Below are positions 36,286 through 45,651 of a DNA stretch of 52,191 nucleotides, piece by piece. A program made the translations under genes and the position numbers. The stretch lies in the NCBI GenBank assembly GCA_900766925.1, contig CAAFXG010000416.1, positions 1-52,191 of the forward strand, given 5' to 3'. A model generated the notes under the pieces. That model did not search any database and had not been told where the DNA came from. It was given only the letters and a program-made list of their open reading frames with translations. Within the stretch, counting starts at the first letter, position 1. The number at the start of each line of letters is the position of its first letter. The stretch comes from Lachnospiraceae bacterium. Its GTDB lineage: Bacteria; Bacillota; Clostridia; Lachnospirales; Lachnospiraceae.

Positions 36286-38052
36286 TTAGTTCTTTTTCTT
36301 CTTGCCAAGTACTACTGCAACAACTGCTACAATTACAACTACTACAGCTACGATTACGATAATAAGAACTGTGTTATTGCCACTCTTCTCGTTATCTGTA
36401 TCTGTTGCCTCTGTTGTATCAGCAGCTGCTGTATCCTCAGAAGCCTCTGTATCACCCTCAGCAACTCCGGCATTGTCATAATTGAAGCCTGAGATTGTGA
36501 ATGTGATAGAAAGATCTGTTACAGGAGTGTTGTAGTATGCAATCTGCGCAATACCATTCTCAGTATCCCAGATATTCTGAAGCTGTACACGGAGACATGT
36601 ATTTGCATTACTTACTACAAAGTTCTCAACAGCTACAGTGCTTCCATTAACCTTAAGTGAAACATCTGAGAATGTAACGTCTGAAGTATTAGGAATATCT
36701 GTTGAGAAGAAGATAAGATTCATATATTCCTGTGCCTCAAAGTCACCTTCAAGGTCAAGACCATTTGCTGAAACAGTATATGTACCATTACCTGCAATCT
36801 CTACATCTGTGAATGAACCATCTCTAACAACCTCGTTACCATCAGCATCCCAGCCTGTTACCTGATCAAACTCAGGAGTACCATTACCATATCCGTCATC
36901 TCCATCCCATGCATTACGGAACGAGTATGTAGGTGACTGTAAACCAATGTATGCGTGATAAACGCCATCAAGATCAATGTTACCTGAAGGAACCGCTACT
37001 TCTGTACCATCTTCTGCATCTGTATCTGATGCTACGCCAACCTTAATGCTGTTAGCTGTGATAACATACTTAAGCTCTGTAAAGCCAGCTGGTTCTGCCA
37101 TGTACTGTGCACCCCACTCATTGAAACCACCGGCTACACGGATTGCTGACTTATCATCATAATCACCTGTCGCCTCATACCACCAGTTGTCACCGGCAGC
37201 CATATCAAGATCAACCTTGTTTCCATCTACATATGCTTCTACTGTAAAATCTGCTTCAACTACATTTGGAGCAATAATTGTTGGTGCAAAATACCATGCA
37301 TTTACTACCGGCTCAGCAAATGTAAGAGAAATCTCTGCTGTTCCACCTGCAGTAATTGTAGCATCTACCGGAGTGATACCACCGGCAACCTCGCCACCTG
37401 CATAGCTAAGTCCCCAGTCATTCTCCTCTGCAGCGTCACCGCCGAAAGCAAGGAACACATCATACTCTTCTGTTGAATCTACAACCTCGCCAACCTCAGC
37501 TTCGCCAACCTTAATGCTGTTAGCTGTGATAACGAACTTGAGCTCTGTGAAGCCTGCCGGTTCTGCCATGTACTGAGCGCCCCACTCATTGAAACCACCG
37601 GCAATACGAACTGCTGACTTATCATCATAATCACCTGTTGCCTCATACCACCAGTTATCACCTGCTGACATATCGAGGTCAACCTTGTTTCCGTCTACAT
37701 ATGCTTCTACTGTGAAATCAGCCTCAACTACATTTGAAGCAATCATTGTTGGTGCAAAATACCAAGCGTTTACTACCGGTTCAGCAAATGTAAGAGATAT
37801 CTCTGCTGTCTCACCAACTGCTATTGTTGCGTCTGTGTTTGTAATACCACCGGCAACCTCGCCACCTGCGTAGCTAAGTCCCCAATCGTTTTCCTCTGCA
37901 GCATCACCACCAAATGCAATAAACAATGGATATGACTCTGTAGATTCTTCTGCTGCCTGTGCTGTAACAGGTGCCTTAAGAGCAACTGTTCCAGTTAATG
38001 CAAGAATACCTGCAAATGCTGTTGCAAGAATTCTCTTCATCGTCTTTCTCAT
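36286..38052 (-). CDS. Surface-anchored protein with repeated beta-sandwich modules
   Basis: A 588-residue exported protein of unrecognised family. A signal peptide covers about residues 1-34. Two modules at 41-183 and 197-339 are 90% identical (129 of 143). A third, divergent module covers about 362-520. A threonine/aspartate/glutamate-rich spacer leads to a single helix (about 560-582) ending in GKKKKN, so the protein is held in the membrane and faces outward. The third module resembles the C-terminal module of the GH5 lipoprotein (DVEI.G.GTYTV and RV.L.N.W segments). A polysaccharide-binding role is inferred from this and from context. The ATG at 38052 follows AGGAGG. Confidence 0.8.
   Translation of the reverse strand: MRKTMKRILATAFAGILALTGTVALKAPVTAQAAEESTESYPLFIAFGGDAAEENDWGLSYAGGEVAGGITNTDATIAVGETAEISLTFAEPVVNAWYFAPTMIASNVVEADFTVEAYVDGNKVDLDMSAGDNWWYEATGDYDDKSAVRIAGGFNEWGAQYMAEPAGFTELKFVITANSIKVGEAEVGEVVDSTEEYDVFLAFGGDAAEENDWGLSYAGGEVAGGITPVDATITAGGTAEISLTFAEPVVNAWYFAPTIIAPNVVEADFTVEAYVDGNKVDLDMAAGDNWWYEATGDYDDKSAIRVAGGFNEWGAQYMAEPAGFTELKYVITANSIKVGVASDTDAEDGTEVAVPSGNIDLDGVYHAYIGLQSPTYSFRNAWDGDDGYGNGTPEFDQVTGWDADGNEVVRDGSFTDVEIAGNGTYTVSANGLDLEGDFEAQEYMNLIFFSTDIPNTSDVTFSDVSLKVNGSTVAVENFVVSNANTCLRVQLQNIWDTENGIAQIAYYNTPVTDLSITFTISGFNYDNAGVAEGDTEASEDTAAADTTEATDTDNEKSGNNTVLIIVIVAVVVVIVAVVAVVLGKKKKN
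37036..37464 (-). repeat. Second of two tandem coding repeats in the surface protein gene
   Basis: Encodes residues 197-339, starting YDVFLAFGGD and ending NSIKVG. It differs from the first repeat at 14 of 143 residues, and the DNA is also closely similar. Confidence 0.9.
37504..37932 (-). repeat. First of two tandem coding repeats in the surface protein gene
   Basis: Encodes residues 41-183, starting YPLFIAFGGD and ending NSIKVG. The pair is separated by a 13-residue linker. The high identity points to a recent duplication or to gene conversion. Confidence 0.9.
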
Positions 38053-38186
38053 AATTATCCTCCTTTTATAAAGTCGACTACAATGCCACTATGCATTACA
38101 CACAGTTTATCAACTTTTGTTTTCAAAATATACATAAGATATTTGACTTTTTTTCTTTGAAATTTAGTGTAATTTGTTATGTATTA

Positions 38187-39992
38187 TTAATCATTTTCTA
38201 TCAGAGGCATTTTAATCTGTACTCTGGTTCCGACATTTTCGGTGCTTTCAAAAACTACTCCATACTCATCTCCAAACCTTAGCTTTATGCGCTGATTTAC
38301 ATTACATATACCAATATGAGTTCTGTCCAGATTGTCAAAATCATTAAGGTACCTGATTACCTCCGCAAGCTCTGTCTCTGACATTCCATGTCCATTATCC
38401 TCTACGATAAGGCACAGATTCTCACCCACCGACATGCTGATATCAATAATTCCATCCTCCTCCTTATCCTCCATGGCATGTACATAAGCATTCTCAACGA
38501 AGGGCTGTATTACAAACGGAAGAACAAGAAGCTTTTCTGCAAGCCTGTTGTCATAGCTGAGTCTTGCCTCAATCCTGTCGCCAAACCTGTAATTCTGAAT
38601 AACAATGTAGCACTCTACCATTTCCATCTCCCAGGCAAGTGTTTTAAGGCCCTGCCCGGCACTTAGGGAACCTCGCAAAAGCTTTGTTAGTCTGACTGAA
38701 ATATCAGCAATTTCTTCCTGATGATTTATACATGCAAGCATTCTGATATTTTCAAGTGTGTTATAAAGAAAATGAGGATTAATCTGTGTTGACAGCATTT
38801 TAAATTCAACATCTCTTTGCCTTGAATAAAGCTGTTCCTTCTGAATTCGTTCATCCGCCGCTGTCTGCATGAGTCTTTGCATGTCACAAATCATATAATT
38901 AAGGTCATTATACAAATTCCATATTTCATCACGGGACTCGCCTATTTCGCTGTTTTCAACGTCGTAATCACCCTCAACGACCTTATGCACTGCGCTTGTG
39001 AGTGCACTGATTCTTTTTGAAAACCAGTTTGTCAAAAGAGAAATTGCAAGCGATGTAATAACGAGAGCAAATACAAGTGGCAAAAAGCTGAACATTGTGT
39101 TAATCTTAGTTTCCGAGACAACATCTTCATAGGATTTCAGGGTGATAATTAAATAACTGTCTTTTGAATATCGTGGGTCAATATTAACCGCTGAAGTGAC
39201 ACATCTCTCACCTCTAAAATCCATCCAGCCATCAAAATCCTTACGCCTGATGGCTGACACAACACTATTTAGCTCACCTTCTGTCACAGTTCTGTTAGAA
39301 CATACCAGTTTCTCCCCATTAAGCACTATTAATGCAAGTTCGTCTAATTTTTCTATGTAGCCCATCGTAAGCTCCGGCTCCAGTGCAATACTTATTACTC
39401 CTACCGGTCTATGATATTTTGTATACAAAACTCTTGTCAGTCTTAAACTAACCTTACCATTTTGTGTATTGGTCCAGTATGACCAGCTGGGAGCGCCTAA
39501 GCTTTCAATTGTTTTTGTATACCATTGTTTTTGCTGTATCGTATCAGTAATCAGCTTAAAACGCCTGTTGTCTATTATTTTTTTGCCATCTGCCACATCT
39601 TTATTCAGATATACTACCAATCCATAAATATCACGATAATAATAATCTAAATATCCTGATACATTTTCAAAATCTCGGTATCCGGCCTTAATATCACTGT
39701 TACCTGTATACTGTTTTATTGCTATCTTGTCTTCCGCATCATCGTAGTACAGCTTTTCAGACAGCTCAACAGCCATATCCATGCTTGCTATTATATTGTC
39801 CGCATGCTCCTTTAATTTGTCATTCTCATTCCTTAATTCCTGGTTAATCGACACATTTATCGAAGCATTATACATATACACATATACAACCAGAATAGGA
39901 AGAATACAACCAATGATATACACCAATATCATTCTTTGTCTGAGGTTTAAATTTTTGAGTATTTCTTTTGCTTTGTTTATAATTATTTTCAT
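38187..39992 (-). CDS. YesM-type sensor histidine kinase
   Basis: A 601-residue membrane sensor kinase. Helices at about 21-41 and 302-322 flank a 260-residue extracellular sensor domain, followed by HAMP (about 323-375), the phosphoacceptor domain with H407 in QINPHFLYNTLEN, and a HATPase domain (N box PFVENAYVHAM, G box VEDNGHGM). It is the natural partner for the AraC-type response regulator at 29357-30919, though the genes are about 7 kb apart and on opposite strands. It follows the GH42 gene by 22 bases, so the kinase is co-transcribed with the enzymes. Confidence 0.93.
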   Translation of the reverse strand: MKIIINKAKEILKNLNLRQRMILVYIIGCILPILVVYVYMYNASINVSINQELRNENDKLKEHADNIIASMDMAVELSEKLYYDDAEDKIAIKQYTGNSDIKAGYRDFENVSGYLDYYYRDIYGLVVYLNKDVADGKKIIDNRRFKLITDTIQQKQWYTKTIESLGAPSWSYWTNTQNGKVSLRLTRVLYTKYHRPVGVISIALEPELTMGYIEKLDELALIVLNGEKLVCSNRTVTEGELNSVVSAIRRKDFDGWMDFRGERCVTSAVNIDPRYSKDSYLIITLKSYEDVVSETKINTMFSFLPLVFALVITSLAISLLTNWFSKRISALTSAVHKVVEGDYDVENSEIGESRDEIWNLYNDLNYMICDMQRLMQTAADERIQKEQLYSRQRDVEFKMLSTQINPHFLYNTLENIRMLACINHQEEIADISVRLTKLLRGSLSAGQGLKTLAWEMEMVECYIVIQNYRFGDRIEARLSYDNRLAEKLLVLPFVIQPFVENAYVHAMEDKEEDGIIDISMSVGENLCLIVEDNGHGMSETELAEVIRYLNDFDNLDRTHIGICNVNQRIKLRFGDEYGVVFESTENVGTRVQIKMPLIEND

Positions 39993-40014
39993 TTAATAAC
40001 TTTTCCTGATATTT

Positions 40015-42033
40015 TCAACTGTTTTTAAGTATAAGAACATCTCTGCCTTCAAAAGTGAGCGTCTCACCCCTGCTATACTCCTTACCGGTAATTATATCTT
40101 TACAGTCATTTTCAATAACTATATCCAAGACATGAGGATTATGATTAAGCAGGAATAAATAATCACCATTTTCATTACTTCTGAGTGTCGCTTCTACCCC
40201 ATCATAAGAAGCAAACACAGCTTCTATATTATATTCCTCACTTATTCTCTTTGCAAATAAATCATAAAATCCATCATCCGAGCTCGTACCAACATAATAT
40301 GCATTTCCCTTACCAAAATGGTTTCTCGTTATTACGGGTACACCTGCATAGAAATCTTCGTTATATGAAGCTATAACCTCTGCGCCCTCGCTGTGTATGA
40401 TGTCACACAGTATTTTAGCCTTATGCTCCTCACCATACAATGTAAAGCTGTTGGTCTCACCCTCAGGAAGGGCATCACTTTCCTCAACCCAGATTCCGAA
40501 AATGTCACGAAGCTTGCCCGGATAAGCTCCATATACAAGGTCACTGTCATCCACATATCCGCTGAAATACGTTGTCACAAGGTTCCCACCATCCTCAACG
40601 TATTTTCTGAGTTTACAATCATAATCACCCTTAACCATATATAAAATTGGCGCAATAACTACATCATATGCTTCAAGCTCATCTTCAACTCCTATAATAT
40701 CACAAGGAATGTTCATTTTATGAAATGCCTGATAATAATTCAGGGCTTCCTGATGATAATTGATAAGAATACTTGGGCCTGCCGAGTACTCAATCCCCCA
40801 CCAGTTCTCCCAATCAAACAAAATTGCAACCCTTGAATTAGTCCTTGCACCCAAAGTTTCACATCCAAGCTTTTCAAGCTCTTCACCAAGCTGGCTGAGT
40901 TCACGGAACACTCTTGTGTTCTCATGTCCTGCATGGTCAATAACTGCTCCGTGATATTTTTCACAGGCTCCAATACTTCTTCTCATCTGGAAAAACATAA
41001 CCGTATCCGCACCATGGGCAACAGCCTGATAGCTTAAAAGTCTCATTTCGCCCGGACGCTTAAGCTTGTTATACGGCTGCCAGTTTGTTACACTCGGAGT
41101 CTGTTCCATAAGACAGAACGATTTTCCGCCCTTTAGCCCTCTGATTAAATCATGGTTCATCGCCTTTCTTGCAGGAGAATCACCCGGTGACGGATAATTA
41201 TCCCATGAAGCAAAATCCATATGTTTAGCCCACTGACGATAGTCAAGAGGCTGATAAAAGCCCATAAGGTTAGTTGTTATAGGTACATCGCTATACTTCC
41301 TTATTGCATCATACTCAAGCTGATAGCAATTCATCATACTATCCGAATTAAATCTCTTATAATCAATTGTAATACTCTGGAACTGGGTCCTGTCCTTCCC
41401 CATCATATTAAAATGCTCCGACAATTCGTTTGGAAGTACTATTTCATCCCAATCATAAAAGGTATGTCCCCAGAACGCTGTGTTCCATGCACGGTTCAAC
41501 TCATCCAGGGTCTTATATCTTTCCTTAAGCCATTCCCTGAATGCCTTTTCACACTTCTCACAGTAGCATTCTCCGCCATACTCATTAGATATATGCCACC
41601 CGATTATATTCTTATTGTCCTTGTAATGTTCAGCAAGCTTACCCGCAAGCTTTACAGAATATTTTCTGTATACGGGACTGTTAGGACACGAATTATGTCT
41701 TCCACCGAATTTATGCTTTTTACCCTGAAAATCTGTCCTTAAAATCTCCGGATATCTGGTTGCCATCCATGCAGGATGTGCACCTGTCGATGTTGCAAGA
41801 CATATCTTCAAATCATTGTCACAGGCAAGCTTAATTATCTCATCCAATCTTGAAAAATCATACTCCTCCTCCGAAGGCTGAATAGCCGCCCACGAAAAAA
41901 CATTCAAGGTAACAGTATCTATATGCGCCAGCTTAAATAAACGCATATCCTCCTGCCAAACCTCTCTCGGCCACTGCTCAGGATTGTAATCTCCGCCATA
42001 TGCTATCTTATCGTGATTCCAAATTCTTTCCAT
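40015..42033 (-). CDS. GH42 beta-galactosidase
   Basis: A 672-residue cytoplasmic beta-galactosidase. The acid/base is E151 in WHISNEYGGEC and the nucleophile E310 in FCLMEQTPS. Four cysteines (C116, C156, C158, C161) match the zinc cluster of many GH42 enzymes. The barrel is followed by the trimerisation and C-terminal beta domains. It probably removes galactose from xyloglucan side chains after the fucosidase has acted. The ATG at 42033 follows GGGAGA. It lies 17 bases after the GH29 gene in the run GH5-GH29-GH42-kinase. Confidence 0.95.
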   Translation of the reverse strand: MERIWNHDKIAYGGDYNPEQWPREVWQEDMRLFKLAHIDTVTLNVFSWAAIQPSEEEYDFSRLDEIIKLACDNDLKICLATSTGAHPAWMATRYPEILRTDFQGKKHKFGGRHNSCPNSPVYRKYSVKLAGKLAEHYKDNKNIIGWHISNEYGGECYCEKCEKAFREWLKERYKTLDELNRAWNTAFWGHTFYDWDEIVLPNELSEHFNMMGKDRTQFQSITIDYKRFNSDSMMNCYQLEYDAIRKYSDVPITTNLMGFYQPLDYRQWAKHMDFASWDNYPSPGDSPARKAMNHDLIRGLKGGKSFCLMEQTPSVTNWQPYNKLKRPGEMRLLSYQAVAHGADTVMFFQMRRSIGACEKYHGAVIDHAGHENTRVFRELSQLGEELEKLGCETLGARTNSRVAILFDWENWWGIEYSAGPSILINYHQEALNYYQAFHKMNIPCDIIGVEDELEAYDVVIAPILYMVKGDYDCKLRKYVEDGGNLVTTYFSGYVDDSDLVYGAYPGKLRDIFGIWVEESDALPEGETNSFTLYGEEHKAKILCDIIHSEGAEVIASYNEDFYAGVPVITRNHFGKGNAYYVGTSSDDGFYDLFAKRISEEYNIEAVFASYDGVEATLRSNENGDYLFLLNHNPHVLDIVIENDCKDIITGKEYSRGETLTFEGRDVLILKNS

Positions 42034-42050
42034 AAAATTCTCCCTTTTTG

Positions 42051-43517
42051 CTAGTTTGTCCTTATTTTGATTACAACAGGGAAGTCGCTGCTTACGGACT
42101 TAGTTGTAAAGCAGAGTCCCTCGGCGTTAACTTCAAAATTAATTTTCTCCTCAAAACCCAGTATTTCTACATTTTGAATTATTCCATGAAATTCCGGAAT
42201 ATTCTGATCAGGAGATTCCCTGAGGGATTTGATTACTACATGCCCATCCTCCGGATAATTCATTGCAAATGCATAGATACATCCATTGTTAGAAGTGAAT
42301 CTGAAGTCCTCCGTACTGAACACCTTTTCCTTGCCATCACCGAACTGTCCTTCAAAATCCTCCGTCGGGCCTTCCTTGGATTTCCTCCAGATTTTGCTGC
42401 CTTTTATAGCCTCGCCATTTATCTTCATCCATGAAGCAAGATCATTTAATATTTTGAGGTCACCGTCCGGAATCGTGCCGTCTGCCTTTGGCCCTATGTT
42501 AAGCAACAGATTTCCGTTTTTACTTACTACATCGATAAGTGTTGCTATTATTTCCCTGCTGCTCTTGTAATCAAGTGTATCTGTGTAACACCATGAGTTT
42601 CTTGCGACAGCCGTATCAGTCTGCCACGGATATGCCTTTGCATCCGCAAATGCGCCTCTCTCAATTTCTACAATTCCGCTTCCGAAGGCAAGTGCATCAT
42701 GCTTGTAGCAGACACCTGTTGGTTTTCCCCACTCAATTCCCCTATTATAATAATAGGCAAGCAGCTTTTGCAGATATGGTTTAAACGCCTCATGCTGTAT
42801 CCACCAATCAAAATATAAAAGTGCAGGCTTGTAATTATCTATTATTTCACAGGTACGTATAAGCCAGTCCTGCATAAATTCATCTGTCGGATATGGCTTG
42901 CTGTATAAATCCTGATTATCGGGCTCAGGCATGGCAGGCCAATAGAAATCTCCCCGCTTCATAGGCTCCTTTACATCGCTGTCAAATTCCTTGCCATGTC
43001 CCATAAACCACCAATGCTCAGCTCTGTGCGATGATGTACAAAACACCATATCTTCCTTGTCCGCTGCACTTTTTAGTTCACCCAATATATCCCTTTTAGG
43101 TCCCATCTCATAAGAATTCCAATGTGAAATTTCGCTCTTATACATCTGGAAACCGTCATGATGCTCCGCAACAGGGAAAATATATTCTGCTCCCGCAGCC
43201 TTGAATAAACTAATCCATTCATCCGCATCAAATTTTTCTGCAGTAAACATAGGAATAAAATCCTTATACCCAAATTCATTCTGCGGTCCGTATGCCTTAA
43301 TATGATGCTCATATGCAGGCATACCCTTTATGTACATATTACGGGAATACCACTCATTAGAATTTGCGGGCACAGAATAAAGCCCCCAATGAATAAATAT
43401 TCCAAATTTGGCCTTTGGAAACCAGCCCGGAACCTGAAACTCACTCAGGCTGTCCCAGTTGTCACTATATGGACCTTTTTTTATTACCTCATCAATCTTA
43501 TCAAGATATTTCTTCAT
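42051..43517 (-). CDS. GH29 alpha-L-fucosidase
   Basis: A 488-residue GH29 enzyme without signal peptide, so cytoplasmic. Conserved parts are WFPKAKFGIFIHWGLYSVP, VAEHHDGFQMY with the substrate histidines, and the nucleophile D237 in ALLYFDWWI. A C-terminal beta-sandwich follows. It should remove terminal fucose, for example from fucosylated xyloglucan side chains. The ATG at 43517 follows GAGAGG. Placement directly ahead of the beta-galactosidase gene fits a Fuc-Gal-Xyl branch taken apart from the outside. Confidence 0.93.
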   Translation of the reverse strand: MKKYLDKIDEVIKKGPYSDNWDSLSEFQVPGWFPKAKFGIFIHWGLYSVPANSNEWYSRNMYIKGMPAYEHHIKAYGPQNEFGYKDFIPMFTAEKFDADEWISLFKAAGAEYIFPVAEHHDGFQMYKSEISHWNSYEMGPKRDILGELKSAADKEDMVFCTSSHRAEHWWFMGHGKEFDSDVKEPMKRGDFYWPAMPEPDNQDLYSKPYPTDEFMQDWLIRTCEIIDNYKPALLYFDWWIQHEAFKPYLQKLLAYYYNRGIEWGKPTGVCYKHDALAFGSGIVEIERGAFADAKAYPWQTDTAVARNSWCYTDTLDYKSSREIIATLIDVVSKNGNLLLNIGPKADGTIPDGDLKILNDLASWMKINGEAIKGSKIWRKSKEGPTEDFEGQFGDGKEKVFSTEDFRFTSNNGCIYAFAMNYPEDGHVVIKSLRESPDQNIPEFHGIIQNVEILGFEEKINFEVNAEGLCFTTKSVSSDFPVVIKIRTN

Positions 43518-43609
43518 ATTTACCTCTCATGCTTTTACATAAATGATGTTTCATATTATAAATATTTCTTAATATAAGCTGAACGCTTCATAAAAACACA
43601 GCCTGCAGA

Positions 43610-45403
43610 TTATGGTGCAACATAATCAAATGTTATCTCAATTGTCTCTATATTGCCAATTGTATCAGCATCCAGAATACATGGTGTTACATTACTTGTA
43701 TCTTCTCCATCTATGGTTCTGATATCCTCCGGAACCTCGGTTACCCACATATTGTACAGGTTTACTCTCGTACAAATTCCATCATCACTTGAGGTATAAT
43801 CATCGCCCTTCTGCTCATATACCTCACCGTTAATTTTTATTTCCTTAATATCAATTACATAATCTGGATATAAGTTTTCACCATTTGCAATTGCGAGCGC
43901 AGAAAAAACAATACCATTTGCATAACCACCGTTAATACCTGTAAAATCAAGAGCAACCGTGTATGTACCCTCACCTGTAATCTCCACATCAGTTGCTTCA
44001 ATTCCGGCTGTCTTAGTGGTTGGGTCATAAATATCTCCAACACTATAGCTTGTCATCCAGTCACTACTGTTAAACATAATCCATGCCATTGCAACATTGT
44101 CATCAAGCTTAAAGCCTTCCTCAGCATTTGCATAAGCCTCATCCATTGCCGCATTTGCCTGGTTTACAATTTCCTCATCAGATAAATCCTTCTGAGCCTC
44201 ATAATTTCTTCCCTGATACATTGCCATTATTTTGTCAGAAATTATCTTACATTCTTCCTTTCTGTACATGCCATTTGTATCCCAGAGCATAGGAACATAA
44301 TTATATTTGTCACAATTATTGAGGAAATTCTCGAGATAAACCTGTGTTTTCTTCTTGATTCCGCCCTTGTCAGTAAGGAGAACCCCATACTCTCCTATAA
44401 TAACACCATATCCCCGGTCTATAAATTTAGTCATCTTGGCAAGGTCAGCGTTCATGTCATCAAAGTCATCCTTTGTTCCCCACGATTCAATACTATCCCA
44501 CAGACAATACCCATCAGGTCTGTAAAAATGAACAGAAACAAGAAGCTTGCTATTGGCAGTATCTGTAGGCATCTGATATCTGTCATCACAGGTTGTATCA
44601 ATGTCTGTACCAAAACCGGCAATAAGAAGAAATCTATTTTCGTTATTACCACCTGTTGATCTAATAAGGTCAACAAAGGTCTGATTAATTTCATTTACCT
44701 TTGCATAGCACTCATCCTCTGAAAGTGTTCCGGAATCTGCTGCTATATCAGTATCATTTAATCTAAATCCAAGTTCCTCGTTTGCAGATTCAAATATTAC
44801 ATGGTCAGAATAGTTCTTGAATCTCTCAGCAATCTGAGTCCACATAGCCTTATATAGTTCCATAGCCTTCTCTCTGGTCTCCGGTGTTGCTGAACCGAAC
44901 ATTCCCCACCAGCTTCCATCCCAGTGGTCATTAATTATTACATACATATCTTCGTTAAGAGCATAGTTCACTATCTCTTCAACTCTGTCAAGTAAAGCAG
45001 TATCAATGGTGTAATCACCAGTCTCAAAATTTATCTTATTGGTCCACGCAACAGGAATTCTAAGTGAATCAAAGCCTGATGCCTTCATGCCTGAAATCAT
45101 TTCCTGTGTTGTTACCGGCTGTCCCCAATATGTCTCATATGCCGAAACCTCTGCAGTTGTTCCAAGTGCACTTCTTCCATAAGCCTCCATTGTATTACCA
45201 AGATTAATTCCATTACCCATAAGCTTTGATAATTCCTGTGCCGTAAGCTCAGTTCTCATTTCTCCAACCTCAACCGATGAGCCGCCATTACTGTTGCCCT
45301 TATCAATTGATGCATCCCCATCTGTCTTCCCGCATCCCGTAAAAGACAGTGCCATAACTGCCGCAAGCACCGCTGAAAGAATTCTTTTCCTTGTTTTTCT
45401 CAT
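43610..45403 (-). CDS. GH5 endoglucanase lipoprotein with C-terminal module
   Basis: A 597-residue cell-surface enzyme. The signal peptide ends in the lipobox LSFTGC (C24). The GH5 barrel spans about 52-400, with E209 (FESANEE) as acid/base and E338 (IIGEYG) as nucleophile. Subfamily is unproven; GH5_4, which contains xyloglucanases, is plausible. Residues about 436-597 form a beta-rich module related to the modules of the surface repeat protein. It probably makes the first cuts in the glucan backbone outside the cell. The ATG at 45403 follows GGGAGG. It is divergent from GH43 and is the first gene of GH5-GH29-GH42-kinase, though a 92-base gap follows. Confidence 0.9.
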   Translation of the reverse strand: MRKTRKRILSAVLAAVMALSFTGCGKTDGDASIDKGNSNGGSSVEVGEMRTELTAQELSKLMGNGINLGNTMEAYGRSALGTTAEVSAYETYWGQPVTTQEMISGMKASGFDSLRIPVAWTNKINFETGDYTIDTALLDRVEEIVNYALNEDMYVIINDHWDGSWWGMFGSATPETREKAMELYKAMWTQIAERFKNYSDHVIFESANEELGFRLNDTDIAADSGTLSEDECYAKVNEINQTFVDLIRSTGGNNENRFLLIAGFGTDIDTTCDDRYQMPTDTANSKLLVSVHFYRPDGYCLWDSIESWGTKDDFDDMNADLAKMTKFIDRGYGVIIGEYGVLLTDKGGIKKKTQVYLENFLNNCDKYNYVPMLWDTNGMYRKEECKIISDKIMAMYQGRNYEAQKDLSDEEIVNQANAAMDEAYANAEEGFKLDDNVAMAWIMFNSSDWMTSYSVGDIYDPTTKTAGIEATDVEITGEGTYTVALDFTGINGGYANGIVFSALAIANGENLYPDYVIDIKEIKINGEVYEQKGDDYTSSDDGICTRVNLYNMWVTEVPEDIRTIDGEDTSNVTPCILDADTIGNIETIEITFDYVAP

Positions 45404-45445
45404 AACAAACCTCCCAATTGTAGTGTCACCCTATTTTATAACTGG

Positions 45446-45543
45446 TATAACGGTTATTTATAAACCGATGTACTGGCATAATTTTAATCTAATTATTATA
45501 GATAAAAAACATTGTTATTTGGGGTAGTTATACCTAAAATATT
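45446..45543. promoter_or_regulatory. Divergent GH5/GH43 control region with shared motifs
   Basis: This 248-base gap holds TATAACGGTT (45446-45455), part of an inverted repeat with AACCG at 45462-45466, and GGTAGTTATACC with ATACCTAAAATA (45530-45541). Both longer strings also occur upstream of the ABC importer operon. A TATAAT box on the minus strand near 45497-45502 could serve the GH5 gene. Confidence 0.4.
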
Positions 45544-45651
45544 CTACTAAAATCATCTTGTAATTGTGTAATAATTTGTAACCACAATATAATTAAACAA
45601 TTATTTTTTCTATAATGTTATTTTAAAAATTTATAAATCAGGAGGTTTAAG

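Noticed and set aside
37479..37873. Repeats in the surface protein gene as a possible CRISPR or non-coding array
   Set aside because: There are only two long copies, in frame, encoding matching protein modules.
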